Shown: positions 26,640 through 35,773, counted from the first letter of the stretch. The stretch: 64,000 nucleotides of DNA from Salinimicrobium marinum (GCF_014651535.1 NZ_BMXB01000008.1:106853-170852); one strand, 5' to 3'. Notes: generated by a model from the sequence alone, not told the origin. Numbers and translations are program-made.

Positions 26640-28001
26640 ATGTTAAAAAAATTTTGTTGCCTGGCTCTTTGCCTGGTTTTGTTTGCTTGTTCTAAAGAAG
26701 AGGAAGGAAACGCTGTACCCTCCGGGTTTGAACTGGAAGATTTAACCTTTAACGGTACAGCAGCAAGTATTAGCTGGTCAACGGCTAAGGATGCCGATGA
26801 GGATGATATTTATTACAATGTGTACCTGAATTCCGAACTCATTGAAGGACCAATAACAAAAAATCACATGTCAACCACCGTCAAGTATAACCAAGACTAT
26901 GAAGGTACTATCATCGCCACAGATAAAAACGGCGGTACATCTGAGCTCAAGTTCGATTTTAGAAGTCCAACCAGTAAAATTGCATTAGTTACAGATTTCC
27001 AAAGTGCCCATGTAGTGGCCATTGACCTTCATACTCATCAAAGGCTTTGGACGGCTCGTACCGAGGAACGTGTAAACAGCATTCAAAACGGTCTCGTGTT
27101 TTTAGGCTTTGAGAATCTCATCGCACGCAACATAATAACAGGAGAGAAGGTTTGGGAAGCACAACCGGTAGTGAACGATTATTATACAGGCTATCGTGAT
27201 ATTCTTGCAGATGACAAATTTTTGTTTGCAAAAGCACAGGAAGGAAGTTTAATTTGTGTTGACCTTGAACGCCAGGAAAAACAGTGGGAAGTACATCTTT
27301 CTGGAAGTATTTCCAGGTTCTCTATGGATAAAGATCACCTTTACGCAACGCAACGTGGAACCGATGATCTTATTAAAATCAGCAAAGTTTCGGGAGAGAC
27401 AGCATGGGGTTTTGAATTAGATCGTCCCGTTGGTAGTCTTGCACCTCAAATTGAGCATGCTCCTCTGATTTATAATGGGAACATATTTTTCCAGGACAAT
27501 AACGGTCGCTTCTATTCTGTGAACAAGGATACCGGAAAAAAGAATTATAGCTTGTACAACCGAAAAAACTCCCAAACGACTCCTGTTGCTTTTAATCAAA
27601 ATATAATTTTCACAGCAGGAGACGAAATTATTTCTGTAAAAGCAGATACCGGAGAAATTACCTGGAAGAATAGTGTAGATATGTACTCCCAATCCTCTCC
27701 ATTTATTGAGAATGGAAGGATCTACGTAGGAGCAGGAGATAAACTTTTTTGTTTTGATGCTGCCACAGGCCTACACTTGTGGGACACCTCCCTGGGAGGG
27801 GAAATTTGGTCCTCTCCCGTTGTGTATGATGGCAAGGTTTATATAAGTTCTCACACTGCGAGATTGCACTGCATCAACGCGGCAACCGGTGAAATTGAAT
27901 GGAAAGAAGGAAATGTGGAATTCTCCGTCACCTCTCCTACCCTCGTAATTGGGGAAACCGAGAAAATAATCTATTCCTCAGATCATGGCATGCACCTTTA
28001 A
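26640..28001 (+). CDS. PQQ-type beta-propeller lipoprotein
   Basis: About 453 residues from the ATG at 26640; the longer frame lacks a signal peptide at its start. The lipobox is VLFAC (Cys18). An Fn3-like segment (about 25-110) precedes a seven- to eight-bladed PQQ/BamB-like propeller whose blades carry D-x-x-T-G-x-x-x-W motifs: NIITGEKVWE, KVSGETAWG, KADTGEITWK, DAATGLHLWD and NAATGEIEWKE. Such propellers bind proteins or ligands at the surface. It is the first gene of a same-strand cluster that continues through 33783. The key catalytic residues of quinoproteins are not evident, so it is probably a structural or binding protein. Confidence 0.7.
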   Translation: MLKKFCCLALCLVLFACSKEEEGNAVPSGFELEDLTFNGTAASISWSTAKDADEDDIYYNVYLNSELIEGPITKNHMSTTVKYNQDYEGTIIATDKNGGTSELKFDFRSPTSKIALVTDFQSAHVVAIDLHTHQRLWTARTEERVNSIQNGLVFLGFENLIARNIITGEKVWEAQPVVNDYYTGYRDILADDKFLFAKAQEGSLICVDLERQEKQWEVHLSGSISRFSMDKDHLYATQRGTDDLIKISKVSGETAWGFELDRPVGSLAPQIEHAPLIYNGNIFFQDNNGRFYSVNKDTGKKNYSLYNRKNSQTTPVAFNQNIIFTAGDEIISVKADTGEITWKNSVDMYSQSSPFIENGRIYVGAGDKLFCFDAATGLHLWDTSLGGEIWSSPVVYDGKVYISSHTARLHCINAATGEIEWKEGNVEFSVTSPTLVIGETEKIIYSSDHGMHL

Positions 28002-28017
28002 TTTATACACTCCAGCA

Positions 28018-29256
28018 ATGAAAAAATTATGTTTGTTTCTTCTTTCTGTCCTGGCCCTCTCCTGCAGTAAAGAAGAAAAACCCCGGGAATTAAGCAGTAA
28101 AAATCTCATTTCTTCATTTATCCTGAACATAGATGATGAACAACTTGAGGGGAAAATAGATCAACAAGAAAACACTATTAGCTTTTCGACCGAAGGGAAA
28201 GATGTTTCCTCTTTAAAACCCACTATAGAATATTCTGAAAATGCAAGAATTGCTCCATCCCCTAATCAGGCTCAGGATTTCAGGGAAAAGGTTTCCTATA
28301 CAGTTTATGCAGAAGATGGTTCACCCAATGTTTACCGCGTCCTTGTGAGTAACCGGTCTATTTCTTCAGATAATGAGATCAACAGCTTAACCTTTGAAGT
28401 TGACGGTGAAACCATCCAAGCCAGTATTGACAGAAATACAGGAATAGTTCGTGCCGATGTGCCTTTTACAGAAATCAACGATCTTACGCCGACAATTTCC
28501 CTTCCCGATCATGCTTCTATTGACCCTCCTTTAGGAAAGGCATTAGATTTTACAGCACCGGTAACTTATACAGTGACCGCAGAAAATGGGGATAGCCGTA
28601 CTTATGTAGTACAGGTAAATGAGCCAAAAATAGAAAGGGTTATTGGCAGGTATTTCCCAGATAACCAAAAATTTTATGTTGGTGCAGAAGCCGGAATTAT
28701 GGGAAGGTTTTTAATGAATGAGGGAGTGAACCCCACTGTATATCTTTTCGACGGATCAAAGAAATATCACCTGGAAAATTTGGAGTATCATTTTTCCTAT
28801 ACCGATACATCTTCCGGGATAGATTATTACGCTGTTACCTTTGTAATTCCCGATGACACCCCAACAAATATGTACACAGTAATACTTGAGAAACAAGGTT
28901 ATAAAGTGGAATTTGGTGGTTTTGATGTAAAGTTTGAAAATGCTCCCAATCCACAATCCCTAAGCCAGGAAATATTTGAGAGGGAGGACGTACTTAAAAT
29001 CTACGGAGAGCATCTAACTGATGGGATAATTATACCATCTAACGGTAGTGATTATATACTGTATAATTATGCTAATAGTTCCAAAGTAAAAATATGGGTG
29101 AATGAAGACGGAACAGAAATGAATTTTGAAGCCGATTATAATTACCATCGCCTGTACCCTTCCTATTATGGTCGTGAGCCCCAGGAGAAGAAGATCACCT
29201 TTTTTGACCCCGAAACCTCGCGTATTGGCAGAAGCATTAAAACCATGTTTAAATGA
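28018..29256 (+). CDS. Lipoprotein with two tandem DUF5018-like Ig domains
   Basis: About 412 residues from the ATG at 28018, the Met followed by KKLCLFLLSVLALSC (lipobox LALSC). Two consecutive domains of about 85 residues (about 27-110 and 113-200) share the pattern I-x-S-F/L-x-L-x(3)-D...LKPTIEYSENARIAPSP...DFxxxVxYTVxAEDGxxxxYxVxV, typical of DUF5018/S-layer-associated Ig-like domains in Bacteroidota surface proteins. A less conserved C-terminal region, about 200 residues long and rich in Tyr and Asp, follows. The gene begins 16 bp after the propeller gene, so the two are co-transcribed. It is probably an outer-membrane or surface binding protein. Confidence 0.65.
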   Translation: MKKLCLFLLSVLALSCSKEEKPRELSSKNLISSFILNIDDEQLEGKIDQQENTISFSTEGKDVSSLKPTIEYSENARIAPSPNQAQDFREKVSYTVYAEDGSPNVYRVLVSNRSISSDNEINSLTFEVDGETIQASIDRNTGIVRADVPFTEINDLTPTISLPDHASIDPPLGKALDFTAPVTYTVTAENGDSRTYVVQVNEPKIERVIGRYFPDNQKFYVGAEAGIMGRFLMNEGVNPTVYLFDGSKKYHLENLEYHFSYTDTSSGIDYYAVTFVIPDDTPTNMYTVILEKQGYKVEFGGFDVKFENAPNPQSLSQEIFEREDVLKIYGEHLTDGIIIPSNGSDYILYNYANSSKVKIWVNEDGTEMNFEADYNYHRLYPSYYGREPQEKKITFFDPETSRIGRSIKTMFK

Positions 29257-29404
29257 TGAGATTGAACTGACAGCGATTTCACAATATCTATCCTCTTTCT
29301 TTCCTAATATCAAAACGACAAAAAAAAGCACCTGTTGGGAAGAAGTAAAAATTTATTATTGAAAAAAATTTCTTCGGAACCGACCCCACCTTTATAATAA
29401 ACTT

Positions 29405-32400
29405 ATGGCAAGAATTCTACCTATAATTTTTATCTTTCTCATCACTTTTACCTCATATGCACAAAATAATTGGGAACTTCTAAACCCCACCCCTTCCCCC
29501 GAAACAGGTAAGGATGTTCTTTTTGTTTCCACCAGTAAAGGTTTTATAATAACGGCAAAAGAGCTTTTAATTACTGAGGATGCCGGCGTGACCTGGACCA
29601 AAAAAATGGAACTACAGGGGGCAGCAGACATTGATTTCCTTGAGAATACTGGTTTCATAGTAGGAACTGGAGGATATGTGGTTACTTCAAAAAATGGTGG
29701 GGAGACCTGGACAAGAGTTTCTACAGGTTCTTCAGATAATTTTAATTCCGTACAGATCATTGAAAATAAGACCATCATTCTTTCTGGTACGAAAACTATT
29801 GTAAGATCTGATGATGGTGGAGCCACATGGAAATCTCATAACATAGGAGGTAATTATGCCATTACTAAAACCTTCTTTACAGGAGCTCTAACAGGACACG
29901 CGGTATGTAAGGGTGGTTTTATTCTTAAAACAGTTGATGGAGGGCAAAATTGGAAGATTACGGAGAAGACTAGCATCTACCCCAATGATTTCTTTACCGT
30001 TTATTTTGTCAATGAAAAAGTTGGCTTTGCCACCAAACAACACAGTACAATATTAAAGACTATAGATGGAGGGGAAACCTGGAAGGAAACTAGGAATACT
30101 ACAGATGCCTTTTATTCTCTTTTCTTTTTGGATGAAAAAACAGGTTTTGCTACCGGAGATAACGGGGTAATCTTCAAAACCAGTGACGGAGGCGACACCT
30201 GGGAATGGATCAGCTTTCAGAATGGGCGCTATGATCAAACCAGTATGTTTGGAATCTATTTCCATAATAGCACAGAGGGTTACGTAGTAGGGCAACGGGG
30301 AAGGATCCTCAAGACTAAAGATGGTGGCAGCTCGTGGGATCAATATTCACCTTTTTATGATGATGTATCTGAATTTCAGCTTATAACAAGTGATATTGCC
30401 TATGCTTCAATCTGGTCTAAACTCTTTAAAACAAGGGACGGCGGAAAAACCTGGCAGGATATGGGAAGTCCCGTAGAAGGAGTCGGATTAAGTAAATTCG
30501 AATTTCTTAATGAAAACATAGGTTATGCTATAGTGGGAAATTCCAATTATTATTATGCTGTTTATAAAACTACGAACGGGGGTCAATCCTGGGTACAAAC
30601 CAACAGTGGAGAAGATATTATGAGGGACAACCTGTACTCCATGGATTTTATTGATGAAAAAACGGGCTTCGTCAGTGGCGGGTACAATCAAAAAGGTGTA
30701 TTCAAAACCACGAATGGAGGAAACAGCTGGATTATTGTGGAAGGCAATAGTTTTGGCGAAATGCAGTTTATAGATGAAAAAACAGGCTATGCCAGAGAAG
30801 TAGGTTACTACGGAAAAAGGATCTATAAAACCACAGATGCAGGGGAAAACTGGGAGGAGATATTCGAAACTGAAGAATCGCTTACGAGTATGTATTTTGT
30901 AGATAAGAAAATAGGTTACCTGGCAGGGGAACGCGGGGTAATTTACAAAACCACAGACGGTGGGTTATCCTGGAGAAAATTAGAGGTGCCTTACCAGGAC
31001 TACATGCAGATAAAGTTTTATTCGGCTAATGTAGGTTACACAGTGGACGATGATGGAGGTTTATGGAAGACCATTAATGGAGGATCCAGCTGGCAAAAAA
31101 ATGCTGCTTTTTACAAGATGAATTCCATAGACATATCAGATGATAAACAAATATACCTTTCTGGAACTCACGGGAAAATTTTAAAAAGTAAAGTATCTTT
31201 TGATCCCTTTAGCTTATTAGCCGGCCCTGCAGAAGAAATTTCGAACAACAGCGCATGGTTAATAGGCAATGCCAGTGCCAACGTAGGAAATATAAAAAAT
31301 ATCCAGTTTGAATACGGCACCAATAATAATTTTGATAAAATAATTTCAACTTCTGTTCTTGTTGCAGAAAATGAATCTGCCACTCTGGCTGTGGAAGCCA
31401 ATGATCTGCTTCCAGCTACTAAATATCAATACAGGATTAGAGGGACCGTTGGGAACAGCAATGTATATAGCCAGATCATGGAGTTCACTACAAAGGCTGA
31501 CTATGAGTTGAATTTATATTCTCCCTATGTTGAGGTTATGAATTCTGTGACATTTAGTGCGGATATCATAGCGAATAAAGCAGAAATTTCTAAAATAGAA
31601 TTCCAGTATGGTACCGAAGACAATCCATTTGCAGAAAGTATTTCTGCGTCACCAGTATCCGTAAGTCCCAATAATCCAAGAAATGTACAGGCGAAAGTTA
31701 ACGAACTGGAAGCGGACACAAAATACCAGGTAAGGATCAAGGCGATACACGAAGGAAAAGTGATTTATAGTCATGTAAGGGAATTTAAAACACAGGCAGA
31801 ATATAGGATAAACCTTCATGCTCCACATATTACAGATAACAATGTTTCCTTATCGGCTAACGTTACTGCCTATCTTGAAGACCTTGAAAATCTTGCTTTT
31901 GAATATGGAACACGCGAATTTGAAAATGAAATAGCCGCAACACCTGATGTGGTTTCAATATGGTATTCGGAATTTGTTTCTTCAACGCTCACCGATCTCA
32001 ACCCTGAACAAACCTATTATTTCAGGTTACGTGGTACCATGGGCAAAAAAATTGTTTACAGTTCCATTGGAGTTTTTAATACCTCAAAAGAATCTATTGT
32101 GGTGCCTGATGGAGCACAAATGAAAGAAGACCATACTGTCATTGCTAAAGGACTAATAAATCCTGGTGGAAAATACCTTACCAATATCCGGTTTGAATAT
32201 GGAGAAAACGACAAGTTTAATATGTCCGTCAGTTCAAATCCTTCAGAAATAAGTGGAAATACCACAACTTCGGTTAAAGCTACATTGCTAAACCTCGCTC
32301 CCGGCAGTTCTTATTCTTACCGGATAAAAGCTGTAGAAGGTCAAAAAGAAATAATTTCTGAAGAATTTAAGTTCGTTACAGAAGAAGGAGTTCAACTAAG

Positions 32401-33103
32401 TCAGGATATTTTGAGTATGCAGGTGACTGACGAAACCTGTACCGGAAAAAACAACGGTGCTCTCATAATTACAGCTGAAGAAGAACATAATTTCACAGCA
32501 ACTATCAATGGCGAAGAATATAATTTCACATCTCAATTAAAGCTGGAAAATCTCAGTCCCGGACAATATACGGCCTGTATAACAGCCGCCGCTGCTCCGG
32601 AATTCTATCAGTGCTTCGAATTCACAATTTCAGGAGGAATTTCTCTCATCGGTAATGCACAGGTTAAACGAAATGCCGTTGGCCATTCCACCCATATTCA
32701 TATGGAAGAGGGCACAGCTCCTTTTTTTGTAAGCATTAATGGATCTGTCGTCGGGGAATATGATTCTCCGGATTTCTCTGTAAATGTTCGGCAGGGGGAT
32801 AAATTGGAAATTGCCTCACAAGCTGCTTGTGAAGGAAAATTAATCTTAGAGGTTGATCTGGACGAAAGCCTTACCGCTTACCCAAATCCCGCATCCTCAT
32901 TCCTTCATATTCTTATTCCATATTCTGAGGAAAAAACAACACAAGTAGATATCTATAATAATTCGGGAAGTTTAATGTCTTCCAAAGAATACAGCATTTC
33001 CAATAATGTGGTTTCCCTCCCACTAGAGGATCTGGTTAGCGGGATCTACTTTGCAGTAGTTAGATTACATTCTCCAAAAACAATCAAATTTTCCAAAAAA
33101 TGA
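29405..33103 (+). CDS. T9SS-secreted giant propeller protein (YCF48/BNR-type repeats, Fn3 repeats)
   Basis: 1232 residues. The signal peptide (about 1-19, YAQNN) is followed by about fourteen YCF48/BNR-type repeats, each with a K-T-x-D-G-G-x-x-W turn, for example KTIDGGETWK, KTSDGGDTWE, KTKDGGSSWD and KTTNGGQSWV, filling residues 40-590. Next come four or five Fn3-like domains (600-1000) with the refrain FEYGTxx...LxPxTxYxYRIxG. A conserved 80-residue C-terminal sorting domain (AYPNPASSFLHILIP...GIYFAVVRL) shows type IX secretion, so the protein is displayed or released at the cell surface. It lies 148 bp after the Ig lipoprotein gene and overlaps the next gene by 4 bp. Confidence 0.78.
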   Translation: MARILPIIFIFLITFTSYAQNNWELLNPTPSPETGKDVLFVSTSKGFIITAKELLITEDAGVTWTKKMELQGAADIDFLENTGFIVGTGGYVVTSKNGGETWTRVSTGSSDNFNSVQIIENKTIILSGTKTIVRSDDGGATWKSHNIGGNYAITKTFFTGALTGHAVCKGGFILKTVDGGQNWKITEKTSIYPNDFFTVYFVNEKVGFATKQHSTILKTIDGGETWKETRNTTDAFYSLFFLDEKTGFATGDNGVIFKTSDGGDTWEWISFQNGRYDQTSMFGIYFHNSTEGYVVGQRGRILKTKDGGSSWDQYSPFYDDVSEFQLITSDIAYASIWSKLFKTRDGGKTWQDMGSPVEGVGLSKFEFLNENIGYAIVGNSNYYYAVYKTTNGGQSWVQTNSGEDIMRDNLYSMDFIDEKTGFVSGGYNQKGVFKTTNGGNSWIIVEGNSFGEMQFIDEKTGYAREVGYYGKRIYKTTDAGENWEEIFETEESLTSMYFVDKKIGYLAGERGVIYKTTDGGLSWRKLEVPYQDYMQIKFYSANVGYTVDDDGGLWKTINGGSSWQKNAAFYKMNSIDISDDKQIYLSGTHGKILKSKVSFDPFSLLAGPAEEISNNSAWLIGNASANVGNIKNIQFEYGTNNNFDKIISTSVLVAENESATLAVEANDLLPATKYQYRIRGTVGNSNVYSQIMEFTTKADYELNLYSPYVEVMNSVTFSADIIANKAEISKIEFQYGTEDNPFAESISASPVSVSPNNPRNVQAKVNELEADTKYQVRIKAIHEGKVIYSHVREFKTQAEYRINLHAPHITDNNVSLSANVTAYLEDLENLAFEYGTREFENEIAATPDVVSIWYSEFVSSTLTDLNPEQTYYFRLRGTMGKKIVYSSIGVFNTSKESIVVPDGAQMKEDHTVIAKGLINPGGKYLTNIRFEYGENDKFNMSVSSNPSEISGNTTTSVKATLLNLAPGSSYSYRIKAVEGQKEIISEEFKFVTEEGVQLSQDILSMQVTDETCTGKNNGALIITAEEEHNFTATINGEEYNFTSQLKLENLSPGQYTACITAAAAPEFYQCFEFTISGGISLIGNAQVKRNAVGHSTHIHMEEGTAPFFVSINGSVVGEYDSPDFSVNVRQGDKLEIASQAACEGKLILEVDLDESLTAYPNPASSFLHILIPYSEEKTTQVDIYNNSGSLMSSKEYSISNNVVSLPLEDLVSGIYFAVVRLHSPKTIKFSKK

Positions 33104-33783
33104 AAAAAATAAATCTGCTCTGTCTTTGTGCTATCCTGTTTCTGTCCTGTAGTACAGAAGACCAGCCTTCATCTGAAAACAGTAACAAAGCGCCCTCCCA
33201 ACCTCAGCTTCAAGCTCCGGAAAATGATCTTTTTTGTACAACGGATGTACAAATCTTTGAATGGAAAGAAGTAAATGATCCGGAAGAAGATGAAGTTATT
33301 TACATCCTGGAAATTTCTACAACTGAGGATTTCAAGCAACTATTCTTTTCAGACGAAACCGGGGACATTTCCACTACGGTTTCGCTGGAAAAAGGAAAAA
33401 GTTATTATTGGAGGGTAACAGCAAAAGATATTAATGGGAACAAGAGTCCTTTTTCTGGTATAAGAAGACTTTATACGGAAGGGGAAGCATCTTCAAATTA
33501 CTTGCCTGGAGCTCCCTCCCTTATTGCTCCGGAAGAAGCAGCTACTGTTACGGGGATTTCTGTAAAACTTGAATGGGAAGCAGAAGACCTGGATGGGGAT
33601 GAACTAACCTACGATCTATATTTCGGAAAAACCACCGATCTAGAATTGATTGCCGAAAATGTTCATACCTCCTTTTATGAAGTAGAAATTGAGGCAAACA
33701 ATAGCTACTACTGGAAAGTAGTTGTGAAAGATGAACATAATGCGAAAACCACAGGAAAAACCTGGTCCTTCCATTTGAAATAA
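33100..33783 (+). CDS. Fibronectin-type-III lipoprotein ending the surface operon
   Basis: 227 residues. The lipoprotein signal MKKINLLCLCAILFLSC (Cys17) and an acidic linker precede two Fn3 domains (about 35-125 and 132-227). Each has an E-W start strand and the terminal SYYWRVTAKDxxxxxSxFS-like strand pair. Its ATG overlaps the stop of the giant propeller gene (ATGA), so the two are translationally coupled and probably associate. It would sit in the outer leaflet of the outer membrane as an anchor or partner for the T9SS product. It is the last gene before attR. Confidence 0.7.
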   Translation: MKKINLLCLCAILFLSCSTEDQPSSENSNKAPSQPQLQAPENDLFCTTDVQIFEWKEVNDPEEDEVIYILEISTTEDFKQLFFSDETGDISTTVSLEKGKSYYWRVTAKDINGNKSPFSGIRRLYTEGEASSNYLPGAPSLIAPEEAATVTGISVKLEWEAEDLDGDELTYDLYFGKTTDLELIAENVHTSFYEVEIEANNSYYWKVVVKDEHNAKTTGKTWSFHLK

Positions 33784-33878
33784 GTTTTTTTAAGGTTACA
33801 ATTAAAAACCTGCTCATTTGAAATCATTTCATACCAGAATATACTTTAAAGTACCTCAAGAGTTAAAATTTGTTAAAG

Positions 33879-33897
33879 CGAGACCAATCCGGTGACC
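33879..33897 (+). repeat. Right inner direct repeat of the island
   Basis: CGAGACCAATCCGGTGACC, 18 of 19 bases identical to 17294-17312 and in the same orientation, 60 bp inside attR. It is a putative recombinase arm-type site. Confidence 0.55.
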
Positions 33898-33956
33898 AAT
33901 TTTTTTCAACCTCTGGAAAGACTTGAAAACACTGGAAATCTGAAAAAACGGTCGTT

Positions 33957-33973
33957 CCCTCCGACTCCACTTT
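33957..33973 (+). repeat. attR: second copy of the ssrA 3' end
   Basis: CCCTCCGACTCCACTTT, identical to 17179-17195. It is preceded by GGTCGTT rather than the tmRNA T-arm, and is followed at once by a terminator. It marks the right border of the island, about 16.8 kb from attL. Confidence 0.8.
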
Positions 33974-33975
33974 AT

Positions 33976-34010
33976 AGCCCCGAAACACCAGTGTTTATGG
34001 GGCTTTTTTG
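33976..34010 (+). terminator. Displaced original ssrA terminator
   Basis: AGCCCC/GGGGCT (33976-33981 with 33999-34004) with an inner AACAC/GTGTT stem and six T. It stands where the ssrA terminator would have been before integration. Confidence 0.7.
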
Positions 34011-34126
34011 TATTAAGGTGATAAACAGGATTACAATTCCTTATACTTGAAACGGTTGATTATCCAAAAAATAATACGCCATTAGATTTGAGTGAAGAGA
34101 CTATCATCTTATTGAAAAAAGTTTAG

Positions 34127-34455
34127 ATGGAATCCATTAATTATATAAAGGAAAATTGTATGGAATATATAAATCTCTTCCTTACTTACAGATTCAATAT
34201 AAGTATAGAAGTCATGTAACTTCTCACGTTATTAAAGTTAAGCCACCTCAATGTTTTGAGCGAGTTTCAGATAAATTAAAACTTGAAGAAAATCCTGACT
34301 TTTTTCACCTCAATTCAATTGCAATTCTTTTCCTTTATTTGCGAACTATTATAAGCAAGTTAACATTACAGTCAAACACTGGAGTTATTATGCTCGATAA
34401 AATGAATCTCTCGAGTTTAAAAGAGATTTTAATAGAAAATAATATTTGGGAATAA
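34127..34455 (+). pseudogene. SecB-like chaperone fragment
   Basis: The plus-strand frame open from a TTG at 34156 to 34455 ends with HLNSIAILFLYLRTIISKLTLQ, then SNTGVIMLDKMNLSSL. This closely resembles the NSIAILFPYLRAFISTLTLQSN...LPTMNLSGL C-terminus of SecB-like export chaperones in Bacteroidota. The N-terminal half is missing: a stop precedes the frame at 34138, and an ATG at 34127 runs in another frame for only 30 codons. A truncated and frameshifted gene is the best reading. It lies just outside attR. The rest of 34011-34867 shows only short frames and an inverted repeat. Confidence 0.45.
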
Positions 34456-34657
34456 ATAGGAATAAATACCTAAAGCAAAAGGAAGAAAACAAAATATCTA
34501 TTGTGGATCTTAATTCTAGCTTACTTAAAAATTTAGAGAACTATCTCAACCCTGACCCGAAAGCTTCTCCCCGAATGGTGGTTATTTATCTTATCCTCGT
34601 ACAAACTATTTAAAATCTTAAAATTTCAGAATCTATAGTTATTAGGGTTTTTGCAAG

Positions 34658-34690
34658 ACTAGAATCACTCTGGAAGTGTCTGATTCTAGT
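34658..34690. repeat. Inverted repeat downstream of the fructan operon
   Basis: ACTAGAATCA (34658-34667) and TGATTCTAGT (34681-34690), perfect 10-bp arms and a 13-nt loop, 180 bp beyond the last gene of the minus-strand operon. It could be a weak terminator, but no good T-tract follows. Confidence 0.35.
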
Positions 34691-34867
34691 GGGTTCTCAA
34701 GTAGGAATTTTCACACTCCCGATTTCGGTATCTATAGAAAAATTTAATTTTCCATTTTCTTTAGGATCAATTAAATTTAAGCAGTGTTAGTTGATATATC
34801 GACTACTATTTTAATGTAAACAAAATCAAACGATAGTAGATCAGGTATAAATATCAGACCATTTGAT

Positions 34868-35773
34868 CTATTTCATAAAAAATCCAGGCGCATAAATAAA
34901 CTTCCGAACTTCGATAGGTTCCAAATCTGGATTGGCGCCTTTTTCTCCGGCAACCAACGCTCCTACTGCACAGGCATAATCTAGAGCCGTTTGAGGTTTT
35001 TCTCCTTGCAGAAGATTGGCTAAAAGAGCTGCCATAAAAGAATCTCCAGCCCCTACAGTGTCCTTAACTTTGACTTTAAAGCCACTATTGTAAAATAATT
35101 GTCTATCTCGCCACAAAACTGCTCCATGCCTTCCTTTAGTGATGCAGATTGTTTTTGCAGAAGTACGTGTCGCAATAAAATGGAGGTTCTGTTCAAGAGA
35201 ATTGTATGGCGAATCTAACATTTCTGCTATCTCGAACAATTCATCATCATTAAATTTTATAAAATCAGCATTTTGAAGCAGGTCCAGTAGTAATTCTTTT
35301 TTGTAATGTGGAGGCCGGAGATTGAAATCCAAGACTCTGTATTTAGCTTTCTTCAGAAGTTCAAATAAAGTGTTCCGACTAACTTCATCCCGGCAAACAA
35401 GACTTCCGAAAATAAAAATATCCGCATTTTCCACAACCTTAAATTGTTCCTCTTGTAGTTCAATTTTATCCCACGCAGAAGGATAAGCAATTTCATAACT
35501 TGCAGAACCACTTTGAGATAAAGTTACCTTTACCACACCTGTTGGATACCTGCTGTCCCTATTTACATTTGAGGTGTCGACTTTATTACGCTCCAAGTAG
35601 GAAATAATCTCCTCACCCTTGGGATCAGCTCCAGTTTTACTTATCATACTCGTCTGCACACCCAGGCTGCTAAGCCGGGAAGCAACGTTCAAAGGTGCTC
35701 CGCCTATTCTTTCCTCATCCGGAAATACATCGTAAAGTATTTCTCCAAAACAAACTGCTTTTAAATTTGCCAT
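34868..35773 (-). CDS. Fructokinase (PfkB/ribokinase family)
   Basis: 301 residues. It phosphorylates fructose released from fructans so that it can enter glycolysis. The N-terminal PfkB signature appears as RIGGAPLNVASRLSSLG (about 22-38), followed by the lid region ISKTGADPKGEEI. The second signature DTVGAGDSFMAALLANLL near residue 237 carries the anion hole GAGD and the catalytic Asp. The protein is cytoplasmic. It is the last gene of the seven-gene fructan operon, 46 bp after a GH32 gene, and that context makes fructose the likely substrate. Confidence 0.87.
   Translation of the reverse strand: MANLKAVCFGEILYDVFPDEERIGGAPLNVASRLSSLGVQTSMISKTGADPKGEEIISYLERNKVDTSNVNRDSRYPTGVVKVTLSQSGSASYEIAYPSAWDKIELQEEQFKVVENADIFIFGSLVCRDEVSRNTLFELLKKAKYRVLDFNLRPPHYKKELLLDLLQNADFIKFNDDELFEIAEMLDSPYNSLEQNLHFIATRTSAKTICITKGRHGAVLWRDRQLFYNSGFKVKVKDTVGAGDSFMAALLANLLQGEKPQTALDYACAVGALVAGEKGANPDLEPIEVRKFIYAPGFFMK

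Noticed and set aside
29392..29826. A 144-codon minus-strand frame over the start of the T9SS gene
   Set aside because: It is antisense to a signal peptide and propeller repeats whose coding character is clear, so it is a shadow frame.
29405..31200. The repeated propeller-blade DNA as a CRISPR or tandem-repeat array
   Set aside because: The repeats are protein-level (TxDGGxxW every 40-50 codons), with variable spacing and diverged DNA, so they are not an array of nucleotide repeats.
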